DNA of 64,000 nucleotides from NCBI RefSeq assembly GCF_016634425.1, contig NZ_JAEPES010000001.1:999183-1063182 (forward strand). Direction: 5' to 3'. The first letter of the stretch is position 1, and every line of letters begins with the position of its first letter. The stretch is from Lacisediminihabitans changchengi (GTDB lineage Bacteria > Actinomycetota > Actinomycetes > Actinomycetales > Microbacteriaceae). Positions 53,175-60,838 of this stretch are shown one piece after another. Under the pieces are notes generated by a model that saw only the letters and a list, made by a program, of their open reading frames with translations, ran no database searches and was not told the DNA's origin. Both the position numbers and the translations under genes were made by a program.

Positions 53175-54221
53175 ATGAGAGCACTTCAATATCGTTCCAT
53201 CGGTTCCGCCCCTGAGGTAGTCGAGATCCCCACGCCCGAACCGGGCCCAGGACAGGTACGACTCAAGGTCACCGCCGCCGGGCTCTGCCATTCGGACACC
53301 TTCCTGATGGGGCTGCCAGCGGAGCAATACATCTACGGCCTCCCGTTGACGCTCGGGCATGAGGGCGCCGGCATCGTTGACAAGCTGGGCGACGGCGCCA
53401 CGGGGGTCGCCGTCGGCGATTCGGTCGCGGTCTACGGACCGTGGGGGTGCGGACACTGTCACGCGTGCTCGGAGGGCCGCGAGAATTACTGCACCAACGC
53501 CGGAGCGCTCGGCATCGCCCCGCCCGGCCTGGGCGCACCGGGAGCAATGGCCGACTATCTCATCGTCGACGATTCCCGGCACCTGATTCCGCTCGACGAT
53601 CTCGACCCGGTCGACACCGTCTCTCTTACGGATGCGGGGCTCACTCCGTATCACGCGATCGTCTCGTGCCTCGACAGGCTCTATCCCGGATCGACCGCCG
53701 TCGTGATCGGCGCTGGCGGCCTCGGACACGTCGCCATCCAGATCCTCCGGGCCATCACATCCGCCCGTATCGTTGCGCTCGACATCGACGAGGACAAGCT
53801 AGCCCTGGCACGCGAGGTCGGTGCTGATCTGACCTTCCCGTCGAACACGGATGCCGTGGCCGCGATCCGCAACGCGACCGGCGGCGTGGGGGCCCAGGTG
53901 GTCTTCGACTTCGTGGGCACCCAACCGACCCTCGACATCGCGCAGCAGAGTGTGGCGATGGACGGGAAGATCCAGATCGTCGGGATCGGCGGAGGGGTGC
54001 TGCCGACGGGTTTCTTCTCCACACCGTTCGGGGCATCAGTCCAGGCTCCGTATTGGGGCTCGCGCTCCGAGCTCATCGAGGTGTTCGATCTGGCACGCCG
54101 CGGCTTCGTGAAGGTGCATGTCGAACGCTTCACGCTCGAGGAGGCACCGCACGCGTACGAACGACTCCACGCCGGAACGATCTCCGGGCGCGCGGTCGTC
54201 GTCCCACACGCGGAGGGCTAG
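53175..54221 (+). CDS. Zinc-dependent alcohol dehydrogenase (MDR family)
   Basis: 348 residues. Catalytic zinc residues are C38 (AAGLCHSD) and H62-E63 (GHEGAG). The structural zinc site is C92, C95, C98, C106 in GCGHCHACSEGRENYC. The nucleotide-binding turn is VIGAGGLGHVAIQ. It would oxidise alcohols or reduce aldehydes with NAD(P). I chose MRALQYRS at 53175; the longer frame would begin before the box. In mycobacteria dormancy islands carry similar dehydrogenases. Confidence 0.93.
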   Translation: MRALQYRSIGSAPEVVEIPTPEPGPGQVRLKVTAAGLCHSDTFLMGLPAEQYIYGLPLTLGHEGAGIVDKLGDGATGVAVGDSVAVYGPWGCGHCHACSEGRENYCTNAGALGIAPPGLGAPGAMADYLIVDDSRHLIPLDDLDPVDTVSLTDAGLTPYHAIVSCLDRLYPGSTAVVIGAGGLGHVAIQILRAITSARIVALDIDEDKLALAREVGADLTFPSNTDAVAAIRNATGGVGAQVVFDFVGTQPTLDIAQQSVAMDGKIQIVGIGGGVLPTGFFSTPFGASVQAPYWGSRSELIEVFDLARRGFVKVHVERFTLEEAPHAYERLHAGTISGRAVVVPHAEG

Positions 54222-54238
54222 ATTCACGCGATTGTCAC

Positions 54239-54252
54239 GGGACCTTCGACCC
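54239..54252. promoter_or_regulatory. DosR-like box upstream of USP-E
   Basis: GGGACCTTCGACCC is identical to the site at 50675. It lies 74 bp before the USP-E start and just after the dehydrogenase stop. Confidence 0.8.
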
Positions 54253-54325
54253 CGGGCCGAGGGTTCTGCCGACCTAGCCTGACCACGGGAATCGCTTCTG
54301 GCGCATCGGAAAACGAGGAGTTCAC

Positions 54326-54787
54326 ATGTCACGCTCGGTGGTCGTCGTCGGAGTGGACGGCTCGAGGGATTCCCTCATCGCACTCCACCACGCAGCAGCG
54401 CAGGCTCGCCTTCTCTCGGCCGATCTCCGCATCGTCACGGCATGGAACGAGATGGTCTACCAGGATGCCGTGGTCGGCTTCCATCCGGAAACCACGGCGC
54501 GGCGAGCAGCACGGGATGCCGCCCTTGCGGAGTTCGACGGTGCGGTGCCGGCCTGGGTCACCGAGAGCACGACGCCCGGCCCGGCCGGGCCGGCGCTAGT
54601 GGCCGAGGCCGTGCACGCGCAGCTGCTCGTCGTCGGCACCCGTGGACACAGTCCGATTGGCGGACTACTGCTGGGTTCTGTGAGCACGTACTGCGCCGAG
54701 CACTCACGGTGCCCCGTGCTTGTCGTCCCGACCCACGCGACCGACCGTCCGGCCGACGAAGTCGCTACCGAACACGCGACAACCTGA
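54326..54787 (+). CDS. Single-domain universal stress protein (USP-E)
   Basis: 153 residues. RSVVVVGVDGSRDSLIALHH and LLVVGTRGHSPIGGLLLGSV with STYCAEHSRCPVLVVP at the end. It is a close relative of USP-C. The start ATG 54326 follows AACGAGGAGTTCAC. It converges on the 3-hydroxyacyl-CoA dehydrogenase. Confidence 0.93.
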   Translation: MSRSVVVVGVDGSRDSLIALHHAAAQARLLSADLRIVTAWNEMVYQDAVVGFHPETTARRAARDAALAEFDGAVPAWVTESTTPGPAGPALVAEAVHAQLLVVGTRGHSPIGGLLLGSVSTYCAEHSRCPVLVVPTHATDRPADEVATEHATT

Positions 54788-54827
54788 TTCCGGCCACTGC
54801 GCCATTGCACCGACCGGAAGCTCGCAG

Positions 54828-55700
54828 CTACCCGACGCTGGCCGACACCGGGTAGCGATAGAACCCTTCCCCGGTCGCGACGCCGAGCTTGCCATGATCG
54901 AGATAGGTGGTCTTGAGGTAGTCGGCGAACTCCCGCTGCTTGGGGCCGCCGGCGAGCGAGATGTTGTACGCCGTGGTGAGCCCGACGACGTCGTAGATCT
55001 GGAACGGACCAGCCGGTGCGCCGGTGGCGATACGCCAGGTTTTGTCGATGGTCTCCGGATCGGCGATTCCGTCGATCAGGAGCTCGGCCGCCGCATCCAG
55101 GAACGGCACGAGGAGCGAGTTGAGCACATACCCCGCCTTCTCCTTCTTGAGCTCGATCGGCACCATCCCGATGTCACGCGCGAACTCGACGACGGTCGCG
55201 TAGACCGCGGGGTCGGTCTTCGCTGTGCCCATGATCTCCGCGGTGTTGTGCACCCAGACCTCATTGGCGAAGTGCAGCGCGAGAAAACGATCCGGCCTTC
55301 CGGTGGATTCCATCAGATCGCTCGGGAGCAGGGTCGACGAGTTGGTAGCGAAGATAGTTCTCAGGGGAGCGAGACCGCTCAGCGCGGAGTACGTGGCTTT
55401 CTTCAGGTCGAGGATCTCGGGGATCGCTTCGATGACGATGTCGGCATCCTTCACCGCGTCGCCCAGGTCGCTGGAGTACGTGACATTGTCGAGAGCGCGC
55501 GTGGCCCTACCGTTTGCTCCTCCGGCAACGGTTCGTTCATACACCGATGCCAGCTCGTCGAACCGGCCGCGTGCCTTCTCGAGCACGGCGTCCGAGATGT
55601 CGTATGCGGTCACGGTGAAGCCGCTGTACGCAGCTTGATAGGCGATCTGGGAGCCGAGAACACCGGTGCCGAGCACCGTCACTGTGGTGAGTCGTGTCAT
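54828..55700 (-). CDS. 3-hydroxyacyl-CoA dehydrogenase family protein
   Basis: 290 residues. TVTVLGTGVLGSQIAYQAAY is the NAD Rossmann motif, then DADIVIEAIPEILDLKKATY, and ALHFANEVWVHNTAEIMG with the catalytic His. EKAGYVLNSLLVPFLDAAAE matches the C-terminal domain. The usual NPP motif here reads FANEVW, which differs from standard crotonase partners, so the substrate may not be a fatty acid. The start ATG lies 43 bp after the oxidase subunit gene, in the same transcript. Confidence 0.9.
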   Translation of the reverse strand: MTRLTTVTVLGTGVLGSQIAYQAAYSGFTVTAYDISDAVLEKARGRFDELASVYERTVAGGANGRATRALDNVTYSSDLGDAVKDADIVIEAIPEILDLKKATYSALSGLAPLRTIFATNSSTLLPSDLMESTGRPDRFLALHFANEVWVHNTAEIMGTAKTDPAVYATVVEFARDIGMVPIELKKEKAGYVLNSLLVPFLDAAAELLIDGIADPETIDKTWRIATGAPAGPFQIYDVVGLTTAYNISLAGGPKQREFADYLKTTYLDHGKLGVATGEGFYRYPVSASVG

Positions 55701-55743
55701 GGGATTGGTTCTCCTCGTGTTTCTGAGAGTTAAGTGGCGCTGA

Positions 55744-56160
55744 TCAGCGTGCGAAATTACCGCGGTAGTACTCGTAAACCCAGCCCACCAGAGCGATCAT
55801 GGTGATCGCGGCCCCGATGAAACACAGCCAGAAGCCGGCTGCGAGTCCGAGCACGAGCACCGCCGCTCCTGCAGCGAGAGTGACCGGCCACCAGCTCCAC
55901 GGCGAGAACTGCCCCACCTCCGCATCGCCGTCGTCGATGTCAGCATCGACCCGGTCTTCGGGTAGGTCTCCGTTCTGGGAACCGAGGGTGCGGCTGAAGT
56001 AGAACCCGAGGAACAGCGGAAGGATGACGCTGATCGTGAGCGCCACCGTTCCGGTCCACTCGATTCCCCCCATCGCGACGACACTCCAGATGATGTACGC
56101 GGCATCCCCGACCGCGAAGAAGACGGCCAGGATCCAGAAGATGTTCGTTTGTGCGCGCAT
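55744..56160 (-). CDS. Cytochrome c oxidase subunit IV, orphan copy (CtaF-like)
   Basis: 138 residues. Membrane segments lie at about 8-28, 35-52, 88-108 and 112-130. VGQFSPWSWWPVTLAAGAA and VGWVYEYYRGNFAR are hallmark segments of the actinobacterial subunit IV, which normally is encoded beside ctaC and ctaD. None of those genes is nearby. A 14-bp box lies 35 bp upstream. It may replace the housekeeping subunit when oxygen is low; that is inference. Confidence 0.88.
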   Translation of the reverse strand: MRAQTNIFWILAVFFAVGDAAYIIWSVVAMGGIEWTGTVALTISVILPLFLGFYFSRTLGSQNGDLPEDRVDADIDDGDAEVGQFSPWSWWPVTLAAGAAVLVLGLAAGFWLCFIGAAITMIALVGWVYEYYRGNFAR

Positions 56161-56194
56161 GCGGCCACTCTTACTGGATCAGGGGTGTGCATCC

Positions 56195-56208
56195 GGGACC
56201 AAGGTCCT
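56195..56208. promoter_or_regulatory. DosR-like box between oxidase subunit and glycosyltransferase
   Basis: GGGACCAAGGTCCT agrees except for the last base. It lies 35 bp before the oxidase subunit start and 87 bp from the divergent glycosyltransferase start. Confidence 0.78.
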
Positions 56209-56294
56209 GTTGCTGAGACGGAACCTCGGTACCCCTGTGGCGCGTCGCAGTGCACATTGACTGAGTGATAAGACCGCCCCGCTAACATCCATTC

Positions 56295-57773
56295 ATGATC
56301 GACACACCAGCACGAAGTCCTAATTTCGTTGGTGGCGAGCGGGTGCTAATTTTGTCGGCGGGTGTGGGCTCGGGGCACAACAGCGCCGCAGCGGCCGTCA
56401 AGCAAGCGTGCGACCTTCGGGCCGACATTGACGATGTGCGGGTAGTAGACGTGCTTCAACAGAGCACCGTGCTCTACCGCGACCTGCTGGCCAAAGGATA
56501 TTTCGCGCTGGTCGAGAGTGTGCCGTGGTTGGTTGACTGGGGCTACGACCTCAGCGACCAACCTTTTCGACGTCGTGGCCCGCTCGACCCGTGGACGCAG
56601 GCGAATGCCATGCCTACCGTCAGCGAGATCAAGCGGTTTAAGCCGACCGCAATCGTCTGCACGCATTTCCTTCCCGCTCAGCTGATCGCGTCGCTACTCC
56701 TCCGCGGCGTGCTCGACGCCAAGACGGCGGTTGTCACCACCGACTACGACTTCCAGGGACTGTGGCTTACGAGCGCGTTTCATGCGCTCTTCGTGGCCCG
56801 GGAGGAGGCGAAGGCACAGCTCACCACGTTGGGGGTGCCTCCCGATCGCGTGCGGGTCTCCGGAATACCGGTGGCGGCTACACCGGAACAGGCGGCCGTG
56901 AGAAGCAGCGAGCGACCCCCGAAGCTACTCATCTCGGCCGGTGCGTCTGGCGGCGACTACGCCGTCGCGGTCGTGCGGCAGACATTGCACATGAGCTCAC
57001 CATTCACCGCGACGGTGGTCTGTGGGCGTAACGAGGAGTTAAAACGGCGTATCGAAGAGGTCGTGGCGCCGGCCGGGGACCGATACCGGGTACTGGGCTT
57101 CACCGCGGAGATGCCTCAGCTGCTGAACGATGCAGATCTGTTTGTGGGCAAGCCGGGCGGACTTTCGGCGTCGGAGTGCATGGCGGCGGGCTTGCCGATG
57201 GTGGTGGTGAACCCGATCCCTGGTCAGGAGGTTCGCAACGGCGACTATCTCATGGAGCAGGGCGCCGCCATCCGTTGCAATACTCCGTCGACCATCGGAT
57301 GGAAGATCGATCAGGTGCTCAGTGAGCCGGGACGACTTCAGCACATGCAGGCGGCAGCGCGCCGGATCGGCAGACCCGGTGCAGCCGCGACCGTGGTGAG
57401 CCAGTTGCTGAGCGGCCCGTCCCGTCCTCTGGTCGTCACGCGCGGTGCCCAAAAGACGATCTTGGCAGCGAGCGAGAACAACCTGATTGCCAGTGACCTC
57501 ACCGGGCCGTTCTCGTTGATGCGCCTGGTCGATCCCGTCAGTGACAGCACTATTGCCCTTCTCAGGGCGGAAGAGGTCGTCGATCTGCGCCGACGGTATG
57601 AAGACTCACCCGGCGATCTCGTGCTGCGGCGCGAGGAGAGACGAGCACCGTTTCGGTGGGAGGCTCGGCGGCTCCTTCGCAGTGTGCTGGGCGACGACGA
57701 GACGCTCTCCGTTCGGGTAGAGACCGTGGCCCCGCCACTATCGGTGGTCGGTACACGCTCCCGAAGCCGGTGA
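56295..57773 (+). CDS. MGDG-synthase-like glycosyltransferase
   Basis: 492 residues. VLILSAGVGSGHNSAAAAVK is the N-terminal MGDG_synth motif, which in plants and bacteria transfers a sugar to diacylglycerol. The second half has DLFVGKPGGLSASECMAAGL and VVVNPIPGQEVRNGDYL, the sugar-nucleotide site of MurG-like GT28 enzymes. The C-terminal ~110 residues have no clear match. Likely it makes a glycolipid; the sugar is unknown. The ATG at 56295 begins MIDTPARSPN; a box lies 87 bp before. Confidence 0.87.
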   Translation: MIDTPARSPNFVGGERVLILSAGVGSGHNSAAAAVKQACDLRADIDDVRVVDVLQQSTVLYRDLLAKGYFALVESVPWLVDWGYDLSDQPFRRRGPLDPWTQANAMPTVSEIKRFKPTAIVCTHFLPAQLIASLLLRGVLDAKTAVVTTDYDFQGLWLTSAFHALFVAREEAKAQLTTLGVPPDRVRVSGIPVAATPEQAAVRSSERPPKLLISAGASGGDYAVAVVRQTLHMSSPFTATVVCGRNEELKRRIEEVVAPAGDRYRVLGFTAEMPQLLNDADLFVGKPGGLSASECMAAGLPMVVVNPIPGQEVRNGDYLMEQGAAIRCNTPSTIGWKIDQVLSEPGRLQHMQAAARRIGRPGAAATVVSQLLSGPSRPLVVTRGAQKTILAASENNLIASDLTGPFSLMRLVDPVSDSTIALLRAEEVVDLRRRYEDSPGDLVLRREERRAPFRWEARRLLRSVLGDDETLSVRVETVAPPLSVVGTRSRSR

Positions 57774-57786
57774 TCCGGGGTAGGTT

Positions 57787-59967
57787 TCACTCATTCGCGG
57801 GCAGCATCCCGCCACTGGTCGACACCGTGAGTGGGTGCGCCCCCTCCCAGCTCCGTGGGCTGTGTTGGGCAGCGAGAATGGCCCACGTGCCCGCACGCCT
57901 CGACCACCGGTGCGTCACTGGATCGCGCTCGAGCGTGGGTCCGGCATCCAGGGCGACGTGCACCAGCGTGGATGAGCCAGGCGACAGATCCACCTTCTGA
58001 AAGCCCAACAGCTGAGCCACCGGGCGGTCCAGGGACAGGTCCGCGGCATAGACCTGCACGACGGTCGAGCCTGCGCGGTCGCCGGTGTTGGCGACGAGCA
58101 CCTCCGCGCTGCCACCCCTGTCGTCGAATCGGTGATCAACCAGTTGATACGAAAAGGTCGTGTAGGAGAGCCCGAATCCGAATGGGAATGCGGCGACGTG
58201 TCCGTCAGCGTCAAGCATCCGTTGCCCCCACCGGTCGTCATAGACGACGGTCTTCGCGGCGCTGTCAAACGGGGGAAGGTGCTCGACATCGGTGGGGACG
58301 ACGAATGGAAGTCTGCCACTCGGCCCAACGTCGCCGTTCATCACCCTGGCGAGAGCGCGCCCCGCCTCCATTCCGCCGTACCAGGCGTACATGATCGCCG
58401 GCACGCTCGCCCCCCACGTCTCCGTGAGAATCGCGCTGCCGCCAATCAGAACGACGATCGTGCGCGGGTTCGCGGCCGCTACCGCCCGGATCAGCTCCAC
58501 ATCGGTCGGGCGCAGTTCGAGCGAGGTGCGGTCCCCGCCGCGGACGAAGCGAGACGCCAGGTGGGCGAGCCTGATGAGAAGTTCGCGAAACGGGCCGGAT
58601 GTAAATGCGCCGCCGAGCACACCCACATCGACGCCTCCCGTAACGACCGACTCGCCTTCGTCGTGCTGGTCGAGCCCCACGACCACGATGGCGGTGTCTG
58701 CTGCTGCAGCGACCGCCGCGGCCTCGGCCGCGCTCGATCCCGAGGCAGTCTCGATCAGCACATCCGGGAGCGCCTCGCGCAACCCCTGCAGAGGCGAGAC
58801 CGTTGACGGGGGGCGTACCCGCGACGAACCGTGATCGCCAAGATTTGCCCGTTCTGAGAGTCGGCCGATCACCGCGATGCGACGAGTGTCGGGTGCGAGC
58901 GGCAGTAGCGCGGCACCGTCTACTGGATCGTTCTTCAGGAGCACGATGGACTCCTCGGCGACCTTTCTGGCGAGTGCCCTGTGCGAGGTCGATGCGATCA
59001 CGTCGTGGCTCGGGCTGGTTACCTCGCGAGTGGCGGCATGTTGCAGTGTCGTTCGCAGGATGCGGTGTGCCGATTGCAGAACCGTCTCGCGGGATACCGC
59101 TCCCGATCGCAGCGCGGAGGGAAGCGACCGAGCGCGAAGCATCCGCAGCGGCATCTCCACATCCATTCCTGCACGGAGACTCTCGATTGCGTCGTGCGTG
59201 CCGAACACCCAGTCGCTCGTCACGAACCCGGCGAAGCCCCATTCGTCGCGCAATACTCCGGTGACGAGTGGGCCGTTGAGGTCCATGTACTCGCCACGCA
59301 CCCGGTTGTAGGCGGTCATCACCGAGTCGGCACCGGCGTCGATCACCGCCTTGAAATGGGGCAGATAAACCTCGTGCAGAGCGTGCTCATCGACGGAGAC
59401 GTCGACTTCGAATCGCTCGTTCTCCATCGAGTTGAGAGCGAAGTGCTTGACGCACGCCATCACATTGAGGCGCAGACCACGCGTTATGGCGGACCCCATG
59501 ATGCCCGTTAGCACGGGATCCTCCCCGTAACACTCCTGCGCTCGGCCCCACGCGGGGTGGCGAAGCAGGTTGACGCACACCGATGCCGAGTAGTTCGCGC
59601 CTCGCGCCCGCGTCTCCAGACCGATCGCGATGCCGACCTGCTCCTCCAGCGTTGGGTCCCACGTCGCGGCGCGAGCCATCGTCACCGGGAAGGAAGTGGA
59701 GGCGCCGATCACAACGCCACGAGCACCGTCGCTAAACCGAATTCCGGGAATTCCGAGGCGCCTGTTCGCTCCGGCGACGAAGGGCCGCCGACCGAGCAGA
59801 AACGGGATGAGGGGAAGCAGTCGACGGGGGGAGTCACCGTCTAGCAGCCAGAGGACCTCAGCGTCAGTCATCCGCTCGATCAGGTTGTCGGCGGCGGTGT
59901 CTGCGTCGATCTCGGCCGCGCGGACTGCCCGAACGGCCTCGTCGTACTCTGTTCCCGTCGCTCTCAT
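57787..59967 (-). CDS. Glycoside hydrolase family 3 beta-glucosidase-like protein
   Basis: 726 residues. RFSDGARGV, then ECYGEDPVLTGIMGSAITRG and VKHFALNSMENER, are GH3 motifs. GFAGFVTSDWVFG carries the nucleophile Asp of the SDW motif. The C-terminal fibronectin-like domain has FPFGFGLSYTTFSY and then VLVANTGDRAGSTVVQVYAA. There is no signal peptide, so it acts inside the cell. I give ATG 59967 (MRATGTEYD); 59979 and 60048 are possible. It hydrolyses beta-glucosides or beta-xylosides. Confidence 0.9.
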   Translation of the reverse strand: MRATGTEYDEAVRAVRAAEIDADTAADNLIERMTDAEVLWLLDGDSPRRLLPLIPFLLGRRPFVAGANRRLGIPGIRFSDGARGVVIGASTSFPVTMARAATWDPTLEEQVGIAIGLETRARGANYSASVCVNLLRHPAWGRAQECYGEDPVLTGIMGSAITRGLRLNVMACVKHFALNSMENERFEVDVSVDEHALHEVYLPHFKAVIDAGADSVMTAYNRVRGEYMDLNGPLVTGVLRDEWGFAGFVTSDWVFGTHDAIESLRAGMDVEMPLRMLRARSLPSALRSGAVSRETVLQSAHRILRTTLQHAATREVTSPSHDVIASTSHRALARKVAEESIVLLKNDPVDGAALLPLAPDTRRIAVIGRLSERANLGDHGSSRVRPPSTVSPLQGLREALPDVLIETASGSSAAEAAAVAAAADTAIVVVGLDQHDEGESVVTGGVDVGVLGGAFTSGPFRELLIRLAHLASRFVRGGDRTSLELRPTDVELIRAVAAANPRTIVVLIGGSAILTETWGASVPAIMYAWYGGMEAGRALARVMNGDVGPSGRLPFVVPTDVEHLPPFDSAAKTVVYDDRWGQRMLDADGHVAAFPFGFGLSYTTFSYQLVDHRFDDRGGSAEVLVANTGDRAGSTVVQVYAADLSLDRPVAQLLGFQKVDLSPGSSTLVHVALDAGPTLERDPVTHRWSRRAGTWAILAAQHSPRSWEGAHPLTVSTSGGMLPANE

Positions 59968-60178
59968 GGTGCCGATCATTCCCCGGCGTCCAGCGCCCCG
60001 TGATCGCTTGCTGGCCCGCGCGGACCAGCGTGCTTCAGCCGTTTCCATGTGATGAATTGTGCAACATGATCAGTCGTCGCGGGCACTCGGCGCCTCCCTC
60101 CGAGGGCAGATACTACGATGTCATCACCGGCCGATCTCTGCGATTGCTGGCAAAACGGGCGAGCGAAAGAACGAAAAC

Positions 60179-60838
60179 ATGGTTCCGCGCGGCGAGTCAG
60201 ATATCCACAATGCCTATCTGGAGCTCGGACGTGCCGAGCCGCGTTTCGCAGCGCTCAGCGCACGATTGGGAACGCCAGACCCATTCGAGTTTCCCGACGG
60301 GGGACGGACAGTGGACAGCAATTTCGCTGGCATGGTCATGCACATCCTCGCTCAGCAAATCGCCGCACGGGTCGCTCTCGTGCTGTATGACCGGTTGACC
60401 GCCGCGGCTGGAGGGACGTTGACGCCGGACGCGGTGCTCCGTCTCGGCGTCGACCAGGTGAAAGCGATCGGCACCTCCCATTCGAAGGCGACCTATGTGT
60501 TCGCCCTCGCGGAGGCGGTCAGCTCCGGACAGCTCGATATCGAGCACCTGGCGAATGTGAGTGATGAAGACGCCGAGGACTCTCTGATTCAGATCAAGGG
60601 AATCGGCCCCTGGAGCGCAGAAATGTTCTTGATCCATCAACTCCGGAGGGGCGACATCCTGCCCGCGGGGGATCTCGGAATCCGCGCAGCGATACGCACC
60701 GTCTTTTTGTTGGAAGATATCCCCGCGATCGACGAAGTGCGCCGCCGCGGTCAGCTGTGGAGCCCGTACCGAACGTACGCGGCTGCTCTCCTCTGGCGAT
60801 CGCTGGCTGACCCCTCGGCCGGCACCCCGGCAGCCTGA
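60179..60838 (+). CDS. DNA-3-methyladenine glycosylase II-like (HhH-GPD)
   Basis: 219 residues from the ATG at 60179, preceded by GCGAAAGAACGAAAAC. FAGMVMHILAQQIAARVALV is the N-terminal part, then IKGIGPWSAEMFLIHQLRRG (helix-hairpin-helix), and DILPAGDLGIRAAI with the catalytic Asp. It is an AlkA-type base-excision enzyme removing alkylated bases. It lacks the N-terminal AlkA/Ada domain. Its 3' end overlaps the converging LuxR gene by 88 bp. Confidence 0.9.
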   Translation: MVPRGESDIHNAYLELGRAEPRFAALSARLGTPDPFEFPDGGRTVDSNFAGMVMHILAQQIAARVALVLYDRLTAAAGGTLTPDAVLRLGVDQVKAIGTSHSKATYVFALAEAVSSGQLDIEHLANVSDEDAEDSLIQIKGIGPWSAEMFLIHQLRRGDILPAGDLGIRAAIRTVFLLEDIPAIDEVRRRGQLWSPYRTYAAALLWRSLADPSAGTPAA

